This document shows positions 26,501-37,321 of a stretch of 64,000 bases of DNA, one piece after another. Within the stretch, counting starts at the first letter, position 1; every line of letters starts with the position of its first letter. This DNA is from Acanthaster planci. Taxonomy: Eukaryota; Echinodermata; Asteroidea; Valvatida; Acanthasteridae. Below the pieces are notes generated by a model. That model saw only the letters and a program-made list of their open reading frames with translations, was not told the origin of the DNA and searched no databases. The position numbers and the translations under genes were made by a program. The DNA lies in the NCBI RefSeq assembly GCF_001949145.1, contig NW_019091434.1, forward strand, positions 711,980-775,979, in the 5' to 3' direction.

Positions 26501-27276
26501 CTCTGAAGTCAAATCTTCTAAGGAACTACTGCACTTTTTTCCCCAGAAAATTTATCGCTGGCTTTGTTTGTTCATCAGATTCTTGTAAAATAAAAAGAGT
26601 GTCTGTTCTGAGCAGGATCAAGATGAGGATGGGGTGTGTTTTTACATAGAAAAGACAGTCCATGGGTAGGAACTCACTGCCTGCATGTGCAGGTTCATGT
26701 ACATTTGATGTAGGATTGGCTAAGCGCCTGCGAGCAGTTTCCATTTGAATGTGCAGTATGTACGGATATTGTGTGTGTGCACGAGGCCCAGTTGAGGAAC
26801 ATTCCAGCAGCCTGTCTCTTGTTTGCCGGCGAGGGTGCACTTCAACTCGCAGCAGATAGCTTTTTCAGCATGCCTTATTTAGGACAGCATCAGAGTGTCT
26901 CTAAGAGCAACCACTCGTTGGTGCCTTATGAAGCGTGAATTATTGGAGGGATTGGTAGCATGCAAAAGTGTTGATCTGAAAATTGTTAGATTAATGTGAT
27001 TAGATTTATGCTCAATGATTGTAACTTACAATTTTACAACATCAGCCAGATAATGGACGGAGGAATCATCTTTTTATAAAAACACAGTTTGAAATTAGAG
27101 AAATTAATTTAATGATAATCTGCATTTGTCCTATTTTCCTGCAGCACATTTTCTGTGAGGAATGTGTGACCATGTGGTTCGATCGGGAGAGAACATGCCC
27201 TATGTGTAGGGCCAAGGTGGCCGACAGTCCCCAGTGGCGGGATGGCTCGACTACAGGCATCATCCAGTGGTTCTAG
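20531..27276 (+). CDS. RNFT1: RNFT-like membrane RING E3 ligase, copy B
   Basis: Complete-looking gene for a multi-pass ER membrane RING ubiquitin ligase of the RNFT1/RNFT2 family; I cannot say which vertebrate paralogue is closer. Exons: 20531-20882, 21755-21831, 22698-22798, 24241-24394, 25135-25281, 25991-26056, 26292-26393 and 27145-27276, joining in frame to 376 residues. The first exon gives a disordered, Gly/Ala/Glu-rich leader (about residues 1-95) and the first helix [18 protein letters not shown]. Further helices follow, with the family signature SLIFLKP-like [10 protein letters not shown] and [12 protein letters not shown]. The C-terminus is a C3HC4 RING (CPIC...CKHIFCEEC...CPMC) and the tail [13 protein letters not shown]. 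Human RNFT1 is about 435 residues, so the leader is shorter here. The start ATG sits in CAACATGGC, a good initiation context. Large introns contain paired hairpins near 24.1 kb. Confidence 0.92.
24075..24159. repeat. Twin hairpins in RNFT-like B intron
   Basis: Hairpin 1 has perfect 12-bp arms (CATTGTGTGGAC at 24075-24086, GTCCACACAATG at 24095-24106) and an 8-base loop. Hairpin 2 has related arms (ACATTATGTGGAC at 24119-24131, GTCCACACTATGT at 24147-24159) matching at 11 of 13 positions. The two appear to be diverged tandem copies. They lie about 80-165 bp before the acceptor of the fourth exon. Confidence 0.7.
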
Positions 27277-29941
27277 GATCAGGCTTACTCTATGCCCGCA
27301 CAACCAGATTGACGAAGGTAAGAATTTACTCTTGTGTTTTTCTACTGGTCGCATGTTTTACACATTCAAATACAAAGTTTTCAGAACCGCTTTTGGGAGC
27401 AGCTCAAAGTTCCGGACACTTGGAAAAAATTTTCAGAGGGCATGAACTGTTTAGATGAACACTTTTCACGCTGAAAATTGCCTGGGTGCACCAGGTGAAC
27501 TGAAATGAGGAGGGATGATAATCTCCTCCCCCCCCCCACAATTCTTCTGCTCAATGACAGATTTGATCAAGTTTATTCTGTGGACTACGGCATCAGACAC
27601 ACCTTATGTACAAGAGTTTGTTTTTTTCTGTGACTTGTTTGCAGGCACACTGTGCCGCCTGACGATTTTGAGGCCACACTTCTACTTGGCCCAATGGCTC
27701 TTTACGATGTCATATTGCTAGAGATCCATAGAGGCAGACTGGAATAAAATTGGGTAAAAATGCGACTTACAAATTCAGGCTCTGTCAACTGCTTGCTGGG
27801 TTATTTTGGATATTAACTAGCGACGAAAGGGCTAAACATCATTTCCCTGGGCACTGTGAAATTTTAAAGTTGAGAAGTCAAGCGCATGCTATATAAACAA
27901 GCAGCTCGGTGGAGAGATTGTAATCTTCATTCAGAGTTTACCTGTTTATCACCCATCGGTTACCAACTAACTTCCCAAGAATTCCCATTGTTCAGCAGCT
28001 GAAGCAAATGGAGTGAAAAAGATTACAGGTTAAAAAAAATTACTAAAAGTTGGAAGGTCTGATGTTGTTTCCATCAAAATGTTGCTCAGATTAGCTGTGT
28101 ATTCACCCAATTTCCCCCATTGCCAATAGTTTCATGCTCGGCTTGTCTAACTGTTCATGCATACAATTTGCATGTGTCAGTGTGTATAGCATTCAAGTTG
28201 TGTTGGCAGCAGGCTTTGCTCTTTTTCACTGGAACATCAATCTCTTTTGTGTTTCGCAAATACAACCCACTTGCTTTTACAATTACCTTAAAAAGAGATA
28301 ATCCCTGCTTTCCTAGATAAAATATACCCTGTCTACTGCTCATTTAGAAGCTCCATTTTGGAACATTAGAATCCATGGTATCGTCTAGACTCTCTTGTTT
28401 TCCAAATCAATATTGCTATTTTGGATTTGGTGGCTTAAACCTGTAACATTTTCAGAGTTCAGGTTTATGTAAATTACGTCAAAGAGTATTTGCATAAGCA
28501 TGCCTGATTGGCTGTTCCATGTATTTATGCTTACTTGTTATGCAGAGTGTACATGATCATGTTTGGATCATTATGGATGATCAGAAATAACTCGTACGTG
28601 ATTATCATAGATCGAACTGTGTTTCTACAGAGGTTAAAGCGCCTTGGCCAATTCATTCGGGATTGAGTTCATTTTGGTTTTCCATATTAAGTGATTAGGA
28701 TCAGTCCAATCACCTGTCGATTATGTATGGGTTCTTTGACCTCCTTTTTCTTGTACATGGTCTTTTTCCGGTTAATAATTGCAACGTTTCATTGAGGCTC
28801 TACAGTGTATCGACTTCTGATGTCGTCATAATTAATGTCTCTAGGAAATGGGGAAATATTTAGGACCGAGTCTCAAACTGATTGTAATATTCACTTTTAC
28901 TTGTCTTCTCTATTGAAAATCCAATTGAACTCAAGCGTATATGTACAGCAAATACAAACATGTACAGTTATGATAATAATTCTTACCGTACAGAGCTGAC
29001 GGGACTAATACAGTCAGTTTCGTGCATCAAAATTACAACTTAACCAGCTTTTAAAAATTTAAAACGTTTTTTAATAAACTGTTCATTTGTGCATACATGT
29101 CTGTGATACTTATGATTTTATTCATTTCTTCCTCGCTCATAAATCTTGCCACATGTTACTTCTTTCTTTGAGGAAATTACAAAAACAATTACATTTTCCC
29201 GAATGTACGAATAACAAGGGACATAAAAGCCAGAACGTTTGAAAAACTTTGTACCGTAAAAACAGCAACAGCAGAATTCATTGCTGCACAAGTAATGAAT
29301 GTTTACCAATGCAGCGGTAAGGGTAATTCCACGATGATGTGGCAGATTTAATGGTCTAATCCGTGAGGTAAAGCCGAGTGGAATGGAACACTCAGCCTGT
29401 CTCTGAAGGAAGTTATTTCTCCAGTTTTACAGGAATGAAACATTCATTGTTTGCTTTATACAGCGTGAATAAACCCTTCCTGGTGAACAAGTCGTGTTGC
29501 CTTTTCCCTTCTCAGTCCGGGATAAAATTGCGACGTGATGTTGTCGCGCTCTGATCGTGTTTCAACAGGGGTTTCTTCCAAATTGGTCTTATCGTATGAC
29601 AGCTTCCTGGTTTCTGTATGTTTGATAATTAGAAATTGCGAAAGTGCTGTGTTATTATTGCTTGCAAAATTAACAAGGACGAGTTATGAACCGCACCACA
29701 CATTACAAGAGCCCACGTGATAGCACTTTATCAAAAGGCCGATTTTGTTTGTACAGGGAATCATTGTGCGAAACTTGAATAAAAAGAGAGAAGCTTGAGA
29801 ACAGTATTAATGTTTTGTGAGACTCTGCCTATGATTTAGCAAAGTCAAATAGTCAAAAGGCCTAAAACAAAATGACACAAAGGATGTAATGGTTTGGATA
29901 AGAGTCTCGTCCCAGCACAAACCATCTTGACTTTTTTTCGG
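27277..29941. other. Gap between RNFT-like B and the P450 array
   Basis: Here the + strand genes end and the - strand P450 array begins, so this interval holds two 3' ends facing each other. It is AT-rich. I see no exon, RNA gene or clear repeat in it beyond a C-homopolymer patch near 27525-27540. Confidence 0.6.
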
Positions 29942-32900
29942 TTACTCGCGCTTAATGGCACTGATTTCAAATTCTTCAGGCGCGTACGTTAAACCGACTC
30001 TTCCCTTCAGAGACAGCGGTGGTGAGTCGTCTGGCTGCTCGAAGGTAAACTGATGCATGAAGTAGCTGAAGAAGATCACCAGCTCCATCTTTGCCAGGTG
30101 CTCCCCGATGCAGCTACGACGACCAACGCTAAACGGTATCAGCTCGTCTGCTTGAACAGCCTCTCCCTTCTTGTTCAGGAATCTCTCGGGTTTGAATTGA
30201 TCTGGTTCTTGCCAGACGTTTGGGTCTCGGGCGACCGCCCATAGGTTGGAAAGGAGGAAAGCACCCTTGGGAATCGAGAAACCACGGAACTGGGTATCGG
30301 AGGCGGCAGCATGGGCAACACCCAAAGGAGCGACAATAGCCAGTCGCTGCACCTCCCAGATAACCGCTCGGGTGAAGTTCAGTTGCGATTTGTCCGCCAT
30401 CCTGGGCAGGCGGTTGCGACCAACTACGGCGTCGATCTCGGCTTGAACTCGCTGCTGGATCTTGGGATAGACAACCATGTACAAGAGGGCCCACTGGAGA
30501 GTGGTTGCTGTCGTCTCTGAGCCTGCTGTAAAAAGATTCGCCACGGTTCCAATAAAACTTTCTTCACTCAGATGATTTTGCTTGGCACCGGCTTTGTCTT
30601 TAGCTTCATTAATTTTGATTGCATTCAGAAACTCATCGATGAGATCGTTCAGATTATCAGCATCGAATGCAGCACGGTGTTTGTCGATGAGACCAAGGAA
30701 GAAATTACGAAGCTCTGCAACATTCGATTCCAACTTATCAATATGTATGAAAGGCAGATGGCGAAGAACTGGGATGAAATTGAGGACGCCACCCACACCT
30801 AGCAACTGGAAATTTTCGCCAATTAAGCTAAGAAGTTTCTGGAAATCCTTTTCGTTGTAATCGTATCTCTTGCCAAAAATGACAGAGCAGATGACATTGG
30901 AAACTGCGTTGCTGAGGAGAGATTTGGGGTTAAAAGGTTTCTCGTTGAAAGCAGACATCTCCTTCATCAGTGCTTCAGCTTCCTCTCCTATCTTCTCTTC
31001 GAAGCTCGTTTTACCCACGCCGAAGCTCCGTAGAACAGTCAGAGAAAATCGTCGAAGATCAGTCCATTTTTCGCCAGATGCCGATGCTACACCTAACGAA
31101 CCGGAAAACAAAACAAGACAATTGGTTAAGAGGTAGCCTTGACCAAGGTGTTGGGCGAATGTGGCCTACTGCATGTACACGATGTGTCCACCTGCTAACG
31201 CTCGTCAGGTTGGCGTAGTGGGTCTTTCTTCGCCTTCTAGCTCTGCGATCCGGGTTCGATTCCTGGTTCGGTCCACGTGTGGGTTAGCTTTTTATTCCCT
31301 CCGTAATTCCGTGAGTGTTACCCAGAACATTCTTCTGCGGTTTTCCTCCCACCTCTAAAACTGTAACTACTTTATCAGTATCTCTACGGGTTTCTTTAGC
31401 CTTGCGATCTGCAGTGCATAGGCCGCTTCTGAGGAGTCCTTGGTTTCATTGCAAAAAATGATAACATTAATGCCCTTTGAAATGTGTTGTGTGGTAATAA
31501 ACAAATCCAGCGGAAGCCCTTACTGCAGACCCATCCTGTTCACATGCATGTGGTACATACGCTCTCCTCCCCGACCAATGGGCCTCGAGCTGGACCAAGA
31601 AAAGGCGTTGTTTTTCAGCACTGGATACTCCATTGGTCGGAACTGAATTTTGCTCGTTCACGAACGACAAGGAAATGCACGCGTCACGGTCGCGTTGCAT
31701 GCAGTACCAACAAATTGAAAACTCCCGAACAAGGTGGCTCTCTTCAACCGATGAGGGGGTGCTTCTACTCGAGGCGGATTGGGTGTCTTGACTTGCCAAA
31801 GTGAGCTCGCGCTCAAGTTTTGTGGACGTTCCTGAGGGTGCAGACCACTAATTCAAGTGAGAATTACTGGCCAGCTCATGAGCATTAAAAGTGCCCTCCA
31901 CAGTATCTTTTGAAAAAGGAGATTGTTTGGCCGCCCCCAAAATGGTGAGATTGTGTAAATCGTTGCAGGATCAACTCCCTGGGTCTTTGAGCTTTCACAT
32001 GAGAGTAGAATGGCTACGGTTGAAAAATGGTCCTAAATGCCCGAGTAAGTTGAGGGTTGCCACTTGAAAAATGGCTGCAATCAGACTTCGGAAAAATCAT
32101 TTTTCGGGGGGTGATTTGTTTTGTGGGAATAATTAAGCATGTAATTGGTTAACCCACAAAACAATTTAAAAGAACTGAAAGATTAGTGACCAGACAATAA
32201 TTTCATTTGTGTTTCAGAAATCTCAGGGATGCTGGCATGCATGTTATTGGGCCCTGAACAGTGCCGACTTTACGCTCTTTTCAATGGGGCCTGAATAGTG
32301 AACTGTACTGTACACCCCTGCAATGGCCTCGCAGGAGTGGCGTCTCGAAAGGCCACGCGTGATACGTACACTCACACGTACAATGTACGTATACACCCAA
32401 TTGTACGTATACAGTTCATGTACGGGCACTGTTCTCATGCATTGCGCTACGTAACTGTACTGTGCGTTGTGTCTGTATGCGCAGCCTGCTTTGTGGGTTT
32501 GTCTGATACCTTGTTTTTTCCCCCTGGTCTATGGTTTGTCTCAGTACCTAAAGCGTATGGGGTTGGTGCGCCCCACGGTGGCTTGTTTGCCGAGTGTGCT
32601 GTGGGACCTGTGCGTGAAGTATGGTAATCTTCCTTCGACTATAAAAAGTGCCGACACCGCCTTGGACAAGGCTAGGGAAAAGGGGAATAACTAAACATGT
32701 GAACCCAAGGTCGTTCCACAGGCCGTTCACCAGTAAAGGCACTGAGAGATTTTGACCTTTTGGACAGTCTAAGAAATTTCATGTCAGCCTTTTCTCAAAT
32801 TACCTTCACTTCTGAAGAGCTCAGTGAAGAGCATCTTAGGTCTGTCATTCAGCTGAAGATGCTGGAAAGCTTCCTTCACGGAAGTGTAGTCATTGAGGAC

Positions 32901-33161
32901 CACCACCGTCTTGTTGAGGACCCTTACTTGAAACACGGGCCCGTACTTGGCAGCATAGCTCATAAAGAGATCGTGGGGCAGCACGCCCCGTCGCATTTCA
33001 CGTACGATGGCCGGAATAGAGCCGATGAGTGGGAATCCCCAGGGGCCAGGAGGGAGATTCTTAGGTCGCCCGAAGAACCAGCGAAAAACAAGGAGAACAG
33101 CCAAGCACATCAACACCGCGCGGACGTTTAGGAACCACAATGCATCCTGAAGATGGGACAT
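29942..33161 (-). CDS. CYP2-like cytochrome P450, array copy 1
   Basis: ER-anchored heme monooxygenase (inserts one oxygen atom into a lipophilic substrate using NADPH-P450 reductase); substrate unknown. Exon 1 is 32804-33161, the intron 31093-32803 and exon 2 29942-31092, giving 502 residues. Domains: N-terminal anchor about residues 13-30, hinge LPPGPWGFP 36-44, WTDLRRFSLTVLR helix C about 129-141, I-helix AGSETT 309-314, EVQR (ExxR) 366-369, PERF 421-424, heme loop FSVGRRSCIG 440-449 with Cys447. The start ATG opens MSHLQDALWF, which aligns with all other copies. The intron (donor GAAG|GTAATT, acceptor TTAG|GT, phase 1) hosts a SINE. This copy and copy 2 share WTDLRRFS, unlike the WIELRRFC of the others, so they form a subgroup. 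Confidence 0.95.
31190..31450 (+). mobile_element. tRNA-derived SINE in intron of P450 copy 1
   Basis: A tRNA-like head carries an A-box-like TGGCGTAGTGG (31211-31221) and an exact B box GGTTCGATTCC (31253-31263) at the correct spacing for RNA polymerase III. It is followed by GTGGGTTAGC and a tail with GGTTTTCCTCCCACCTC, a motif common in deuterostome SINEs. The element is antisense to the P450 gene. The head does not fold as an intact tRNA by eye, so it is not annotated as one. Ends are approximate. Confidence 0.72.
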
Positions 33162-36100
33162 GGTTTCCGCTGTCGCTGACGGACCGAGCTGATTCTGTTA
33201 AATTCAAAATTACTGAACTTAAAATTGATCGAGATTCAGAAACTCAGTGTGTGTCGCAGATGCAACAAGCCAGCGACTGATTTCAGTGAAGCCGTAGGGT
33301 ATCACACCAGTGACGTAGCTAGGATTTTAATAGGGGGCGGGTCAAAAGGGGCAGCAGCATCTTGTGAGGGGCATTGGCTTTCAGTGGTGTAGTTTTTTTT
33401 AGGGGGGAAGCTTTTATTAGCCTTGTTCAATCCATTCAGTATGGCAAACTGTGATTTTATGTCTTTTTTAGTGGTTGTACCTGGGAGGCACGTGCCCCCA
33501 GCCCCCCCCCCCCATGGCTACGCCCTTGTATCACAGGAATCCAGGGACCTATGATTCTGCATTATTCGTTACCTCCTAATAGTTACAGATCGCCTTGGCA
33601 GGCTGGAGAAGCCAATCAAAAAGAAGATTATGCAACCCTCATGAAGGTCTGCTGTACTCCCTTGCACCACGTTATTGTTTGTAATTCTTTGTAATAAGCT
33701 CACAGCAAAGAGCCCATTCGTGAAGCCCTCGCATTATACTCACTGTCTGGACTCTGTTCAGTATTAGAGAGGTTATGCACGGCAGCCGTCTTCCCGGGCA
33801 ATGCTTTTGTTATGGGGATATGCGCAAAAAGTGCACTCATGTGTATCCCTACAGAACAAACACTGACCGGGAAGATGGCTGCCATACATAACCTCTATGT
33901 GAAAAAATCAGTCTTGTAAGATGACTTTTCATTCTTCTGCGTGACACCACATCTATTATTGAGGGCGCCGATGCGTTGCTCAAATGAGCGTTTCCTGATC
34001 ATCATTCTTTTCAGAGTTTTCCGACGTAAAATCACATGATTAGTAGCTCTTTTCGTTTCTCTGTAACTTCTAAGTTGATTTCCAGTCTATAAGACTCTTT
34101 GTCTCCTTAACCCATGGTCAACAGACCTGAATTCAAGCAGGTAATTACTGACATAATACAGGTACATGTGTGCATGTTTTGACCACCACGACCATAACTT
34201 CGAATAGCACTCTGCCGGACATTCGAGTAGCTGTATATTTTATCATCTGTCACATAGTAAAATATGTATTGTTTGTTTGGATTATTCCAAGGTGCAGTCT
34301 TGAAAGGTATTTTCCAAATTGTATCTCGTGCTAAAGCTTTGGTGCATGATTCCTTTGTGATGGCAAACGTGACTCAAAGGAAAAATTAAAGTGATAAGTT
34401 GTCATTTCTTTATCTACAAAAATGCTTCTGTGGAGGCTTGGTCGACCAAAAACTTTAATACCATACAACCGAATAGTCGAATATTTAGTCTAATTGCAGG
34501 TCAAATTTTCGAATAGTCAATGATTTGATCTGACTTAGTCTAATTTCCAACTACTTGCTTGGATTCATTATTCACGGATTCTTGTGGACTATTACACAAT
34601 TCACCTGTATGTGCTTTTTTTTTACTTCTTTCATCTTTCACATTTCGTTCTCCTTCTTTGGTTCACCCTTCTGCTGTCGTTGTCGTGTCGAAGTACACAG
34701 TTCACTCTCCCTGAAAATGTATTTTCTCTGAGGCCTCAAATAGCTTGTTAGAAACTATACACCTAAAATCTTTGGTGCCCTCTGGTCTCGCGTGTACCCA
34801 CACTTCGTTTGAAATCCAGTCTAGCATGGAAAGGAACTCGCAGGTCTTATGTCTTCTTTTCATTAGACAGCACGAGAATAGAAATTTTCGTAATTTGTTC
34901 AGAAACATAAAACAGCTCCAGTGGTTTTTTTTCTAATTTGTAATTAAGCTTCAGCAGGCCCTGATTCGAGAAAGTTAGCGCAAGATTTGTTATCCTTAAT
35001 TATTTTTGTCAGTTTTTAATACATGGGGTCGGAGGAATCATGGGAAAGAGGTTGGATACCTAAAGGATCACTTCCGCGTCAAACCTAAAAATACTACATC
35101 GTGTGTGTCGTGTGTCAGAAGAGCTTGTCACGTGTCTAATGTTTTCCGAATTATTCTCTACCGACAACATCGTGTTACATGATTGCTGGCTCGCTCTTTT
35201 GTATGGTTCAGCCTCCCCCATCAAAAACCGTCCCCGTGGGCCTTTGTTACGGTAGTCATTCAGATGCCACCCCCCCAGCGAATATTTTTGGTAAACAGTG
35301 TCTAGTTGTATACCGAGATCGTTCTATTCGTGTAGGCCTATTCAGTGGATTTAAGATCAAATTGAACATTTTATACTGAATATGCTTGCCTGGGTTGTCG
35401 AGCGCTTCAACCGCATACAAAACTCGAATACTCGTGGATTCTTCTCCGTTCTGGATATATTTCAGTGTCGATTTATGAGCCTACTAACTCTTTTGAAGGG
35501 CATGTCACCCTGATTAATTTGTGCATCCGACGTAACTTTATGCCAATATCACTTAACATGCTGATTTGGAAAAAAGTACATGAATTTAATGGGATGATAC
35601 CGGCCTATTATGCTTTGTTTTACATTACTAAGACTTTTTCGCACTCCATACTCTTACTGTTTTATACGCACGGATCTTAAGTGGGAAGACGATGTGGGGC
35701 AATGGGGGTACATGTAAACCCATATTGCACGTACCGGTACATGTACGTGTCTCTGAGCAGTAGCACTTCCCTCAAACGTTGTCACTGTAAATAATGGGTA
35801 CCAACGAATGTACCTGAAAGTGTGATCGAGAAATTATCAATTTTACTGAGGAGTTTACGGTTTCCCTATATGCATGTATTGACTGTTTCTTACTTTTCCG
35901 ATGGAAGTGAAATGTCAGTGTAGTGAATTACGTCAAAGTTCACATGGATTGGTATCCGTTTGGAAAAGGCTTCCCTGGTCTCAACCTTTCCCCTACTTCC
36001 CACTGGAGAAGCCTTTACACGACAGATAATGAAGCAAACAGACGCCATTGCCCCCAAGGACATATTTTTAGTTTTAATAACAAGTGTATACTCCCGGTAT

Positions 36101-37321
36101 TGTATTGATATAAAAACCAAACAGTCGAGAGGCCCCCCCCCAGGATTCGACAGAGCCAGACACGCTACTAACTGCAAATGCCAAACTCGCCTGTACTTGG
36201 ACTCTTTTGTTAACTCGAGCGGCGGATCCGACCCCTATAATAAGTCCCCCGGAGGTTTTTTCTTTGTATTTTTTGTTGGATTTCTTTGTTCATTTATACC
36301 GCTGTACATTTCAATGGGTCGCTCAGGCGCTTCACCCTCATGGCCATTTATGTGCATGTGTGCATCATGACGAATTTATGTGTGAAAACGTCCCTTCAGG
36401 GATGATATAGAATTAAGATCCAGGATTCCGGAACCTCACACCCAGATCATAAAAATAAATCGTTTTTAATGGAAACCACAATCACTCATGCAATCACCAA
36501 TTACAACAATTACAATTATGTATTTTATCAGTTGGATGATTTTTTTTTAGTTCTCTCAATATTCTGGTCGATTTCGCAAAAATCCTTATTTAAGTTATGA
36601 ATCAAGTATAGCGAAGCTCCGAATCCGGATCTTCAATTATTTTTCTTTACCCGAATTTTTTCTCTGCAGTGATTTCTTTTAATTTCTTTCTTCAAAAGTT
36701 CTCACTAGTTTGTTACTACCGAGCTATTCAAAATCGACAGAAACCGTAATTCGATGTTAAGTGCCACAACCGAAAAAGAGAATGACACACTGAAATTACT
36801 TTCTATCTTATTAAAGTTGCCATTTTAAGAGCACGTCTTTGGAACTGGTGAAATCCGCGTATTTAGCGTAGCTGTTCACATAGATGCATTGGGAATTAAC
36901 CACATCATAGATTTCTACATGGCAGAATCACTACCAACCTTTTAGGATTTGGTTTAAAGTGAAACAGTTTCGTCGATCCTTTGCATCAACCCATATGCTT
37001 GGTGACGTTTAATACAATGGCTCAAACAATCCCAAGCAATACCTGACATTTTTATGAAGGATTTATGAGAAGTTTTAGCGCTCTACTTTTTCATATTTAT
37101 GCTCTTATAGGTGAATTCACTGACTTCCTGATATGACGGTTATTACCGTGTGATTCAAACTGTCACTACAGCGAAGTCAAAATATGGTCAAAGTATAGGC
37201 ATCAGGATCGCTGACAAATACTTCTTAGAGCAGTCCGTCGCAGTACATAATTATATAACTACGGAAACCCTAATTTCGTGTCACGAAGCAATGAGACGTG
37301 AGCTCTAGCGTCCTGTTTTGG
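33162..37321. other. Intergenic DNA between P450 copies 1 and 2
   Basis: No exon of P450 or other type is supported over 4.2 kb. The 5' flank of copy 1 contains the MITE at 33308-33528. An AT-rich patch with repeated ATTCGAATA-like words lies at about 34465-34550; similar words occur near 25.5 and 25.9 kb, so they may be another dispersed repeat. Copy 2 ends at 37322. Confidence 0.6.
33308..33528. mobile_element. hAT-like MITE, copy B
   Basis: A 221-bp relative of the element at 631-847, in the 5' flank of P450 copy 1. The left end CAGTGACGTAGCTAGG and the complement of the right end CAAGGGCGTAGCCATGG form imperfect inverted repeats. Flanking 8-mers are TATCACAC (33300-33307) and TATCACAG (33529-33536), equal at 7 of 8 positions. 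Relative to copy A the insert lies in the opposite sense. Non-coding. Confidence 0.72.

Noticed and set aside
30053-31136. Plus-strand open frames opposite the P450 second exons
   Set aside because: They recur at the same place in every copy and are mirror frames of the conserved P450 exon, not separate genes.
31211-31275. tRNA gene
   Set aside because: A-like and B boxes are present but no convincing cloverleaf, and the SINE-like tail follows; called a SINE instead.
32298-32694. Two overlapping + strand open frames in the intron of P450 copy 1
   Set aside because: No recognisable domain; they lie antisense in an intron with no splice evidence.
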